A DNA stretch of 6,431 nt, from the NCBI GenBank assembly GCA_903819605.1, contig CAIJEA010000449.1, forward strand, positions 1-6,431, in the 5' to 3' direction. Below the pieces are notes generated by a model. That model was not told the DNA's origin, searched no databases, and saw only the letters and a program-made list of their open reading frames with translations. This DNA is from an uncultured cyanobacterium. Its GTDB lineage: Bacteria > Cyanobacteriota > Cyanobacteriia > Pseudanabaenales > Pseudanabaenaceae. Every line of letters begins with the position of its first letter. The stretch's first letter is position 1. This document shows positions 1 to 6,430 of this stretch, one piece after another. The translations under genes were made by a program, and so were the position numbers.

Positions 1-1152
1 CAACAGACAAGTAGCCATTGCACTATCAAGTGTTACGACTTGCTTATGCGTTGAAAGATAATTATTAAGGCTAAGAATTCCACAACCAGTCACGTTAGTG
101 ACTAGATCCTCCCTAAATTTGGAAGTATTAAGTTGCGGATGAAGATAAACTTTTGCTGTCTGCCAATCCGTATCATTCCATTCACTAAAAGGGACAAAGG
201 TCTGCTCTTGATAGGGATGACCACACCAAAAATCTAATAGCCGATGAATTGGATGAAGCAATTCATACATGTGTAGTCGAGTCTCAATCGACAGATCTGG
301 TAAGCTCATCTGTAAAAAGACAGGTAAATTGTTTGTCTCTTTAAATAAATCTCTAAAATCCCATTCACGCCAGTTCACCATACTAATAAACTCTAGATCT
401 GATAATTCCAAAGTGGCAAAAAGATCTGTGACCGTATAACCTTTATCTCCTTGAAACAAGTGATTCATTAAAATTTCTTCTTTATTGTCTTTGCCCGTAT
501 ATCTAGAATCCCAAGTTTGAGCTTTGAGCATGACATTGTCTTTTAAAGCTTGCATCGTCTCAACAACGACTTCTATTTCTAGCTCCTCAGGGTTTTCATC
601 CAACAATCCCATCATTCCAAACATTTTTTGAGCGCGATAAATATTAGCTCTTTGAGCCGAACTATGCAAATTACTACGAATAATTCCATCAGGTTTTAAA
701 ACTGATTTCATTGCTTTTAGAGCAATTGCGGGTTCAGGAAAAAGATAGAGTAACTCATCACAGTTTATGTAATCAAATTGATAATTTAAAGAAGATAAAT
801 CTTCTATAGATAGTACATAAAATTCAGTATTATCAAAACCGTGTAGTTTTAACCGCTGCTCGGCTAACTTAATTGACTCTGCCGATATATCCACTCCAAC
901 TATCTTTGCAGATGGATTAGCTTCTGCGAGAATTAGAGATTTATACCCAGAACCACATCCTGCATCTAAAATGACTTTATCTTTTGCATCTATAACTTTT
1001 TGATCTCTTAAATAGAAAGAAGTTACTAAATTATGAATATATAGTTCATTTGGATTATCTTTGGGAGATTTATCGATAGGGATTCTAGGGTATGGACTGC
1101 TGTCAAATTGTTGACGAATTTTATCTAGCAGCTTGGATTGTTGATCTGTCAT
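1..1152 (-). CDS. class I SAM-dependent methyltransferase, partial (C-terminus beyond window edge)
   Basis: The reading frame is open for 384 codons, from an ATG at 1152 down to the first base of the window, so the end of the protein is missing. Residues 61-72 form motif I of a Rossmann-fold methyltransferase (ILDAGCGSGYKS). The acidic residue ending strand 2, which normally binds the SAM ribose, is Asp88 in VGVDIS. A strand-4 region follows at about 126-136 and a strand-5 segment (LKPDGIIRSN) at 152-161. The first 45 residues include a YPRIP segment at 21-25 and an Asn/Glu-rich stretch that probably caps the SAM site. After the catalytic fold, which ends near residue 200, there are at least 185 further residues with many aromatics and acidic residues (for example WREWDF at 261-266). 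I cannot name this domain; it may set substrate choice. A weak AGGA lies 10 nt before the ATG. The substrate is unknown. The gene is AT-rich and has no GCGATCGC site, unlike its neighbours. Confidence 0.85.
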   Translation of the reverse strand, partial: MTDQQSKLLDKIRQQFDSSPYPRIPIDKSPKDNPNELYIHNLVTSFYLRDQKVIDAKDKVILDAGCGSGYKSLILAEANPSAKIVGVDISAESIKLAEQRLKLHGFDNTEFYVLSIEDLSSLNYQFDYINCDELLYLFPEPAIALKAMKSVLKPDGIIRSNLHSSAQRANIYRAQKMFGMMGLLDENPEELEIEVVVETMQALKDNVMLKAQTWDSRYTGKDNKEEILMNHLFQGDKGYTVTDLFATLELSDLEFISMVNWREWDFRDLFKETNNLPVFLQMSLPDLSIETRLHMYELLHPIHRLLDFWCGHPYQEQTFVPFSEWNDTDWQTAKVYLHPQLNTSKFREDLVTNVTGCGILSLNNYLSTHKQVVTLDSAMATCLL

Positions 1153-1196
1153 GTAAATTTAATCCTAGTCTTCTGATCGGTTTCATCGTTGTAATA

Positions 1197-1210
1197 AATG
1201 CGATCGCATT
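1197..1210. repeat. 14-bp perfect palindrome containing a HIP1 octamer
   Basis: AATGCGATCGCATT is a perfect palindrome built around the cyanobacterial HIP1 octamer GCGATCGC (1200-1207). It overlaps the downstream end of the candidate -10 element of the methyltransferase promoter and covers the predicted start point. It could be an operator, but HIP1 copies are so common in such genomes that chance placement is just as likely. Confidence 0.6.
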
Positions 1211-1235
1211 GTATCAGAATGCAATTCAGCAGCAA
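1208..1235 (-). promoter_or_regulatory. candidate promoter of the methyltransferase gene
   Basis: On the minus strand there is an extended -10 element, TGATACAAT, with the TACAAT hexamer at 1208-1213. It lies 16 nt from a -35-like TTGCTG at 1230-1235. Transcription would start near 1201 and leave a 5' leader of about 50 nt before the ATG at 1152. The -10 element is a good match to the sigma70 type and the -35 is poor. This is a pattern match only. Confidence 0.45.
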
Positions 1236-1253
1236 ATGAGAACATTGTAGAAT

Positions 1254-1262
1254 TACTATACA
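1254..1262 (+). promoter_or_regulatory. weak -10-like element upstream of lnt
   Basis: TACTATACA at 1254-1262 contains overlapping -10-like hexamers (TACTAT, TATACA) 19-28 nt before the lnt ATG. No convincing -35 lies 16-19 nt upstream, so the call rests on one half-site. If it is used, the lnt leader would be very short, which fits the absence of a visible Shine-Dalgarno sequence. Confidence 0.25.
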
Positions 1263-1281
1263 AAGATTATTTGGCTTTTCT

Positions 1282-2877
1282 ATGCAAAATTTGCAAAATC
1301 TTCTGTTTGCTGCTCTTGGAGGGTTGCTAATGGGACTAACTCCCGCCCCATTTGGACAGTGGTGGCTAGCATGGATAGCACTGATCCCTCTTTGGATGCT
1401 TGCTCAGAAATTGAAAGTCAAAGAAGCGATCGCAATGGGGGCAATATGGGGATTTTGCTATCACGGTATGGCGTTATTTTGGATTACTAGCGTACATCCA
1501 ATGGAATGGATGGGTGTACCTTGGTGGAATAGTTTTTTGATTGCTACTTTAGTTTGGCTGCTGATCGCGGGATGGGGCGCGGTATTGTCTGGGTTATGGG
1601 CTGGAAGTCTGGCGTTGTTCGCGCAGCGACTAAATGTCGCTAGTCGCTTGATTATCGCCTGTGCCGTATTTAGCGGCTTAGAGATTGTCTGGAGCTGGGG
1701 ACCACTTTATTGGACAGCCCTTGGTTATACCCAGAGTCCTCACGATCTATTACTTCTCCAAATCAGTCGCCTCTCTGGTCAGCAAACTATGACTTCAGCG
1801 ATTGTCGCTATCAACGGATTATTGGCAGAAACTCTTTTGCAGAAAACTTGGCGCGATCGCTTTACCTCATCAAATCATCAGGAAATAATTACACCGTTGC
1901 TTGTTTTTGCAAAACAATGGCGCTACGCGATCGCCGCAATTTTTCTTGTATTAGCAATGGCTGGTTATGGCGCATGGGAAATGCAAGGCGATCGCATGGC
2001 AAGTACAAATGGTAAAGCGATCAAAGCAGGTATTATTCAAGGTAACTTTCCAAATATCCTGACTGTCTTACCAAGAGGATGGGAAATTGCCGTTGACAAC
2101 TACACCAAGGGTTATGAAAAGTTAGCTCAATCTGGGGCAGAAATGATCGTTACGCCTGAGACAGCGATTTCATTTCTCTATCCAAATTACGATGCGCGTC
2201 GCGAGCCTTTTGATCGGGCGGTTGAGAAATATCGCGTTCCTGTATGGCTGGGAGGTTTTGGTAAGACCCGCAATCCAAATACTGAAGATCCAAATAACTA
2301 TACAAATAGCCTCTTTCTAATTGATGGTTCTGATAAGATTCTCGGTCAATATGACAAGGTTCGCCTTGTACCAGTAGGCGAATATATTCCATTTAAAGCA
2401 ATTTTAGGAGGTCTAATTAAACGTCTATCACCATTACGCGGAGAAGTTGAGGCTGGTTCGAGCGAGCAACTTGTCGATACACCTTGGGGGCGTTTTATCT
2501 TGGGGATCTGTTATGAATCCGCCTATCCAGCGACCTTTAGATTTCAAACCGCCGCAGGAGGCAGGTTAATTCTCTCTGCTTCCAATAATGCTCACTTTGC
2601 TTCCTACATGTCAGCACAACATCATGCCCAAGATGTTGCTAGAGCAATTGAAAGCGATCGCTGGGCAGTTAGAGCAACCAATACAGGCTATTCTGGCTTT
2701 GTCGATCCTAATGGGCGCACGATTTGGTTATCGGATGTAAATACCTACGAAACCCATATGGAAACGGTCTATTTACGAGATACGAAAACCCTCTATGTTC
2801 TATGGGGTGATTGGTTAACACCTTTACTCGGCATTGCTAGTGTTGTAATTTATGCAAAACATCGTTTTATCCCCTAA
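1282..2877 (+). CDS. lnt: apolipoprotein N-acyltransferase
   Basis: Lnt transfers an acyl chain from a phospholipid to the N-terminal diacylglyceryl-cysteine of lipoproteins, the last step of lipoprotein maturation, at the periplasmic side of the inner membrane. The 531-aa length is normal for the family. The N-terminal half holds hydrophobic membrane segments at about 6-20, 28-42, 49-70, 83-113, 122-139 and 213-230, and one more follows near 507-525. Residues 248-500 form the nitrilase (CN-hydrolase) domain. The catalytic Glu-Lys-Cys set is Glu293 (TPETA), Lys359 (QYDKVRLVP) and Cys410 (GICYESAYP). Glu367 in VGEYIPF and Tyr411-Glu412 match further residues known to matter in the E. coli enzyme (Glu343, Tyr388, Glu389). 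The family segment WGPLYWTALGYTQSP is at 139-153. The ATG at 1282 gives a typical N-terminus but has no clear Shine-Dalgarno sequence. The gene carries five GCGATCGC sites. It diverges from the methyltransferase gene, and its stop directly abuts the remnant on the other strand. Confidence 0.96.
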   Translation: MQNLQNLLFAALGGLLMGLTPAPFGQWWLAWIALIPLWMLAQKLKVKEAIAMGAIWGFCYHGMALFWITSVHPMEWMGVPWWNSFLIATLVWLLIAGWGAVLSGLWAGSLALFAQRLNVASRLIIACAVFSGLEIVWSWGPLYWTALGYTQSPHDLLLLQISRLSGQQTMTSAIVAINGLLAETLLQKTWRDRFTSSNHQEIITPLLVFAKQWRYAIAAIFLVLAMAGYGAWEMQGDRMASTNGKAIKAGIIQGNFPNILTVLPRGWEIAVDNYTKGYEKLAQSGAEMIVTPETAISFLYPNYDARREPFDRAVEKYRVPVWLGGFGKTRNPNTEDPNNYTNSLFLIDGSDKILGQYDKVRLVPVGEYIPFKAILGGLIKRLSPLRGEVEAGSSEQLVDTPWGRFILGICYESAYPATFRFQTAAGGRLILSASNNAHFASYMSAQHHAQDVARAIESDRWAVRATNTGYSGFVDPNGRTIWLSDVNTYETHMETVYLRDTKTLYVLWGDWLTPLLGIASVVIYAKHRFIP

Positions 2878-3174
2878 TTACCAGTCACTTTCAGCACCGC
2901 CACCATCGCTACTACCGCCTTCAAAATCACTGCTAAGTAGATGTATGTACATAATTAATTACACATCCAAACCCGTAAAGTTGCGCCCCTGCGGAGCGCA
3001 ACTTTACGGGTTTGGGTAATTTATTTCGCACAAGTACTTATAGGAAGAACTACCGTAATCACTACTAGAAGAACTGCTAGAGTCATAGTCTGTATGACTA
3101 CAGAAATAACTGACATTCACAGGTGCAGGAATGAATGGATAGATGGTCTTCTCATGAAAGCAGTTTTGACTTAG
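2878..3174 (-). pseudogene. remnant of a Ser/Gly/Asp-rich protein gene, interrupted by a palindrome
   Basis: Two coding-like pieces lie in the same minus-strand frame. The upstream piece (3174 to 3007) has no ATG start and encodes a Tyr/Pro segment (YPFIPAPVNVSYF) followed by a Ser run (DYDSSSSSSDYGSSS), ending at a TAA (3004-3006) inside the palindrome. The downstream piece (2952 to 2878) reads SSDFEGGSSDGGGAESDW followed by TAA. It could in principle be a 24-codon ORF from the ATG at 2950-2952. A second in-frame stop lies at 2959-2961. The frame is closed upstream by a TAA at 3175-3177, so the N-terminal part of the original gene is missing. Ser/Gly-rich tails ending in Trp occur in several bacterial families, including some TPM-domain proteins, but the remnant is too short to assign. 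The reading as one broken gene is an inference from shared frame and shared composition. Its stop codon (2878-2880) immediately follows the lnt stop on the opposite strand. Confidence 0.5.
2967..3015. repeat. long palindrome with perfect 20-bp arms
   Basis: The left arm at 2967-2986 (CCAAACCCGTAAAGTTGCGC) is exactly complementary to the right arm at 2996-3015, around a 9-nt centre (CCCTGCGGA). Beyond a 4-nt bulge on the left, AATTAC (2957-2962) and GTAATT (3016-3021) can extend the pairing. Neither strand shows a run of T after the stem, so it is not a textbook intrinsic terminator, although it could end transcription from both lnt and the cyclase-like gene. Its GC-rich, very regular form inside a broken coding frame suggests an inserted interspersed palindrome. 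I found no convincing target-site duplication. Confidence 0.85.
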
Positions 3175-3179
3175 TTAAA

Positions 3180-4430
3180 CTACCCTTCATAGGTTGTGAT
3201 CTCCACTCCAGAAACGTTGTACTTGATTTTGTTAAATCCGCTTATGTCAACTAAATCTCCCATCATGTCACTCAGATATAATTTCCCAAATTCGCCTTTA
3301 TCTTGAGCCATTTTGGAAGCCACATTTACGGGCATTCCTGCAATATCTTTAGTGCCAACGGACAGGTTAAAAATGAGAACTTCACCTTGATCGATGCCAA
3401 TTCGACAGGTAATATCTTGCTTTGCTAACTCTTGGCGAAAGGTTTGAGCAAAGTTAACCGCAGCATTAGCTTCAACAAAAACATAAATGCCTAAGGAGCT
3501 AACCACCTTAATTTCTTCCGCATCTTTTGGATCTAATAGCCGCAGTCCAACATCTTTCATTAGGGCTGAAAATGATAGTTGATTAAACATTGAAACTTCG
3601 TGGGTTTCTACTTCTTCACTTCTACTCTCTATTAGCACTACGACCTTATACTGAATATATTTATCCGTTAAATAATGAGCAAAATCTTGGTCATTTAGTC
3701 GGTTTTCATATTCTAATAAATCAGCATAAAAGTCTTCAGAATAGGGAATTGGATAACGTTGATTAACTGGCTGCAATCCTGACAAGCGATCGCCATCTAA
3801 AACTCGATAAATATTGCCAATTTCTGTATCTAAATCATCGCGTTTCTGAAGAACAAAGTTATGATTTGCTGGTAAGCGATCGCATATCGCTTGACTGATT
3901 AAGATCTCCCCACCACCTGTATGATTCTCGGCTATTTCCTCGATCGCATCGGCTTCAGCTCCATACAAACCACCACTTATCGAATAGAAACTCCCATAAT
4001 GAGCACCAAGCCCGATCTTGATTTGACAACTCTGCGCGATCGCATCTTGGATCGTTAAGAGTGTGGACACAAGAGTAGATGCACTGAGTTCATCTGGATA
4101 AAACATCTGGGTATTGTCCGCCGCCCAAATCCCTACACTTTCGCCCCCGATCTCTTTCCCATAGCCATGCACAATCTTTTTCGGTTGGTTGATGATGGCA
4201 AGAATTTCTAGCAATCCTTTTTGCTGACAAAGCTTAGTTAGCCCAACTGAGTCAGAAGATACGCTATATCCCTGTATTTTATGGCTCTCAAGGAGTTTTA
4301 ACGCATCCTCATAGGTTTGGTCGCTGCTCAGCCATTGCTCGACCAATTTGAGAGGCAACGCGCCAATAATGTCCTGAGTGACATCAAACAAGTTGGTAGA
4401 GTAACGTTTTTTGCTGAGCTTTTCTAGCAT
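3180..4430 (-). CDS. tandem degenerate class III nucleotide cyclase-domain protein
   Basis: The 416-residue soluble protein has no signal peptide or membrane segment. It appears to hold two diverged adenylate/guanylate cyclase homology domains. The first is at about 52-185: SSDSVGLTKL (58-67) resembles the metal-Asp strand FxDIxGxT, with Asp60 in the metal position, and GGGEILIS (172-179) matches the end of the cyclase fold. The usual second metal Asp is replaced in IGGESVG (94-100). The second domain is at about 258-416: RIGIDQGEV (343-351) and DIAGMPVNVASKM (362-374) closely follow the cyclase pattern. Asp362 and Asn369 occupy the purine-binding Asp and catalytic Asn positions, but the usual transition-state Arg is Lys373. 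This domain has no metal Asp in its first strand (VVVLIESRS). The pattern could mean a weak pseudo-heterodimeric cyclase, but a non-catalytic nucleotide sensor or scaffold is at least as likely. The ATG at 4428-4430 starts 64 nt after the lipoxygenase stop, with a poor Shine-Dalgarno sequence. Co-transcription is possible. Confidence 0.75.
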   Translation of the reverse strand: MLEKLSKKRYSTNLFDVTQDIIGALPLKLVEQWLSSDQTYEDALKLLESHKIQGYSVSSDSVGLTKLCQQKGLLEILAIINQPKKIVHGYGKEIGGESVGIWAADNTQMFYPDELSASTLVSTLLTIQDAIAQSCQIKIGLGAHYGSFYSISGGLYGAEADAIEEIAENHTGGGEILISQAICDRLPANHNFVLQKRDDLDTEIGNIYRVLDGDRLSGLQPVNQRYPIPYSEDFYADLLEYENRLNDQDFAHYLTDKYIQYKVVVLIESRSEEVETHEVSMFNQLSFSALMKDVGLRLLDPKDAEEIKVVSSLGIYVFVEANAAVNFAQTFRQELAKQDITCRIGIDQGEVLIFNLSVGTKDIAGMPVNVASKMAQDKGEFGKLYLSDMMGDLVDISGFNKIKYNVSGVEITTYEG

Positions 4431-4456
4431 TAGGCTTAGTCGGTTTAAGGTACATA

Positions 4457-4491
4457 TCTATTAGAGCCGAGCTTTGCTCGGCTCTAATAGA
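4457..4491 (-). terminator. perfect 16-bp hairpin just after the lipoxygenase stop
   Basis: The arms 4457-4472 and 4476-4491 (core CTATTAGAGCCGAGC) pair perfectly around a 3-nt loop, TTT on the plus strand and AAA on the minus strand. The stem begins 3 nt after the lipoxygenase TAA (4495-4497) and ends 26 nt before the cyclase-like ATG. No T-run follows it on the minus strand (ATGTACC), so intrinsic termination is uncertain. It may instead be a partial terminator, an mRNA-stabilising 3' stem, or an interspersed palindrome. Confidence 0.55.
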
Positions 4492-4494
4492 ATT

Positions 4495-6372
4495 TTAGAT
4501 ATTGATACTTTGGGGAATTCGTGATGGTTTCAAATAATTGTAATCTGCAACTCGTTTTTCGTTGCGAGACTTGATTTCTGTCTCGATCGCTTTCAAATTA
4601 TCTTGAAAATCCCGTAATGGCTTCTCAATGCGAGCGTCAGTGAAATAACCATCACCATATTCTCCCAGCGTCGTGTAATAGACTGAGCCGAGAATATAGG
4701 TTAGTTTCAATTGTCCCTTCGCTTGCTCAATGGGCGGCAGTAGTGAAAAGAAATCGGCTTCGGTTGCACCTGTAGTCTGAGTTGGTGCAGGCGTATAACC
4801 CGCCAAGGGAATCGCAGGCGTATAAACAACCAAATCACCCTGTGGGAAGTTCACCGCCGCATGTTGAGCGCTACCTGTAAAGATCACCGCCGTCAAGGCA
4901 TCAGCTAAATAGGATAAAGTGCGAATCTGTCCATTTTCACCAAAGCTAGTCACCCGACCACCATCATTAGCGATAATTTCCTTTGCCCATGCTTGCAGTT
5001 CCGTGTCTCTAATCACATCTTCATCGTTGAAGTAATAGATCGATAGATAATTTTTTACCCAAGTTGCGATCGCTTCCCACACTAATAACGCATCATCGCG
5101 ATAGGGATAATCGGGCAATAAGTTGGGATCGTCAACCCCACGTTTTTTCAAAGCCTTAGGTAGCAGCGCATCTTCAAATTTATAGGTTTTGACCCCATGT
5201 ACGGAAACAGTGCGAGCACTCTCAATCGTTCCTGCTAGCAAACTATCAACACCGCCACCAGCGCTCACTAGTTTGGACTGTGCTGCGTCATTAATTGCCA
5301 AAGTTCCTTGAAAATGGGGTTTCAGCAAGATATACAAAGGATGATTGCTAGCAAGTTGGCGATTGGTGGCAATTACAAAGGGTTCGACAAATAAGTGAGT
5401 TCTACCCAAATGACTAATTAGTTGATGGTGATTAGCATCGGCAATTTGAACGATGGTTTTAGAAATTAACCAGTTTGGTTCATCACCGACTTGGCGTAAA
5501 AAGATGGGATGGGTATTTGGGTTTTGTCCCAGTTGAATCGCGATCGGAGTCAGGCTCTTTTCCCCTTGAGGAATGGCAAACAGAGCTAAAGGAGCATTGA
5601 TATATTTCTGCTCTCCCGTGGGAAATGTACCACCCACGATCGCCTCTAGTTCCGCATAATCGGCTAAATACAAACGACCTTCGGCTCCTGCTACAGCTAG
5701 AGAATCATTGGGTAGAACCGTCTGGAATTGCGCTTCAGTTAAAGGAAATCTTGCATCTAGCGCTGTCACTCGTTGAATTACTAAGGGATTAAATCCAGCA
5801 ACGCGCAATCTGGCGAATTCTTTATTACTGGTATAGTTTTGACTGATCGAGGGGAGCGGAATAACCCAAAATAGATTGTTATATTCTTCAATGTTCGCAC
5901 CTTCTAATTGACTGGGCGGAGTTTCTAAAACCGTTGGCAAATCTTCTAATAGTTCCAATATGGCAGATTCCGACTGAGCTACACTAGCCTCCAGCAAACG
6001 TTTTGAGAAGTCTTGTTGCTTAGCCTTGGAGGTTTGTTTCCCATCTTCCAATAACAATGGATTAGCTCGCTCATTCAGTAAAACCTTGACTGCTGCCTTG
6101 CCAACTAGCAATCCCCAAGACAATGAAAACCTCTCGTTGGTGGGAACTGTTTCCACCAGTGGGAGCGAGTCGATGTAGGTGTAGTTATATTGATAGAGTT
6201 GCCTTGCATTGTCTAGAAACGATTGACGCTGCTTTATTTCAGGATCGTTCTGGGGCAGTAGCGGATATTTGCCAGAAGGCGATCGCCTTGATATCCAATC
6301 GGCTAAGTCTTTCAACTTAGATGCAACGAAATTTAATGTTTTGGCAACACCACTCAAAAGCGAGAAGATCAT
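4495..6372 (-). CDS. lipoxygenase family protein (single catalytic domain)
   Basis: Lipoxygenases are non-heme iron dioxygenases that convert 1,4-pentadiene fatty acids such as linoleate and linolenate to hydroperoxides. The motif H-x4-H-x4-H-x17-H-x8-H is complete at His316, His321, His326, His344 and His353, within a strongly conserved block (THLFVEPFVIATNRQL, 325-340). HAAVN at 504-508 supplies the third His and the Asn ligand, and the protein ends in Ile625, whose carboxylate is the last iron ligand. The predicted ligands are therefore His321, His326, His504, Asn508 and Ile625. Ala364 falls at the Coffa stereocontrol position, where Ala in known enzymes goes with S-hydroperoxides. There is no N-terminal PLAT beta-barrel, unlike plant enzymes of about 850 residues. 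Residues 2-27 form a likely amphipathic helix. The ATG at 6370-6372 has a good GAGGT Shine-Dalgarno sequence (6379-6383) 6 nt upstream. The cyclase-like gene follows 64 nt downstream, with a hairpin in between. The exact substrate and position of oxygenation cannot be read from the sequence. Confidence 0.95.
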   Translation of the reverse strand: MIFSLLSGVAKTLNFVASKLKDLADWISRRSPSGKYPLLPQNDPEIKQRQSFLDNARQLYQYNYTYIDSLPLVETVPTNERFSLSWGLLVGKAAVKVLLNERANPLLLEDGKQTSKAKQQDFSKRLLEASVAQSESAILELLEDLPTVLETPPSQLEGANIEEYNNLFWVIPLPSISQNYTSNKEFARLRVAGFNPLVIQRVTALDARFPLTEAQFQTVLPNDSLAVAGAEGRLYLADYAELEAIVGGTFPTGEQKYINAPLALFAIPQGEKSLTPIAIQLGQNPNTHPIFLRQVGDEPNWLISKTIVQIADANHHQLISHLGRTHLFVEPFVIATNRQLASNHPLYILLKPHFQGTLAINDAAQSKLVSAGGGVDSLLAGTIESARTVSVHGVKTYKFEDALLPKALKKRGVDDPNLLPDYPYRDDALLVWEAIATWVKNYLSIYYFNDEDVIRDTELQAWAKEIIANDGGRVTSFGENGQIRTLSYLADALTAVIFTGSAQHAAVNFPQGDLVVYTPAIPLAGYTPAPTQTTGATEADFFSLLPPIEQAKGQLKLTYILGSVYYTTLGEYGDGYFTDARIEKPLRDFQDNLKAIETEIKSRNEKRVADYNYLKPSRIPQSINI

Positions 6373-6399
6373 GGATGCACCTCAAAATCTGTACATCCA

Positions 6400-6430
6400 T
6401 ATATAGCAATAAAAGAGATAGCTAGGACAA
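6400..6430 (-). promoter_or_regulatory. weak candidate promoter of the lipoxygenase gene
   Basis: On the minus strand, TTGTCC (6425-6430) and TATATA (6400-6405) sit 19 nt apart, 28 nt or more before the ATG at 6372. Each hexamer matches consensus at about four of six positions and the spacing is long. The window ends at 6431, so a better promoter could lie outside it. Confidence 0.25.

Noticed and set aside
1710..2015. Plus-strand open frame of 101 codons inside lnt
   Set aside because: It lies wholly within lnt in another frame, whose own frame is supported by catalytic motifs. No domain or start signal supports it.
2150..2392. Minus-strand open frame of 80 codons inside lnt
   Set aside because: It is antisense to the nitrilase domain of lnt and has no recognisable motif.
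2944..2953. TATGTACATA palindrome as an operator
   Set aside because: It is a short AT-rich palindrome between the lnt stop and the larger palindrome, with no promoter beside it.
2935..3036. AAGTA direct repeats (2935-2939 and 3032-3036) as a target-site duplication of the palindrome
   Set aside because: The repeat-to-repeat distance is 97 bp, so excision would put the two coding-like pieces out of frame. A 5-bp match is also easily found by chance in this AT-rich stretch.
2878..3179. CRISPR array or tRNA in the largest stretch without an intact gene
   Set aside because: No spaced direct repeats and no cloverleaf were seen. The stretch is explained by the gene remnant and one palindrome.
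6123..6320. Plus-strand open frame of 65 codons opposite the lipoxygenase N-terminus
   Set aside because: It is antisense to a well-supported gene, with Cys/Arg-rich content typical of a shadow frame.
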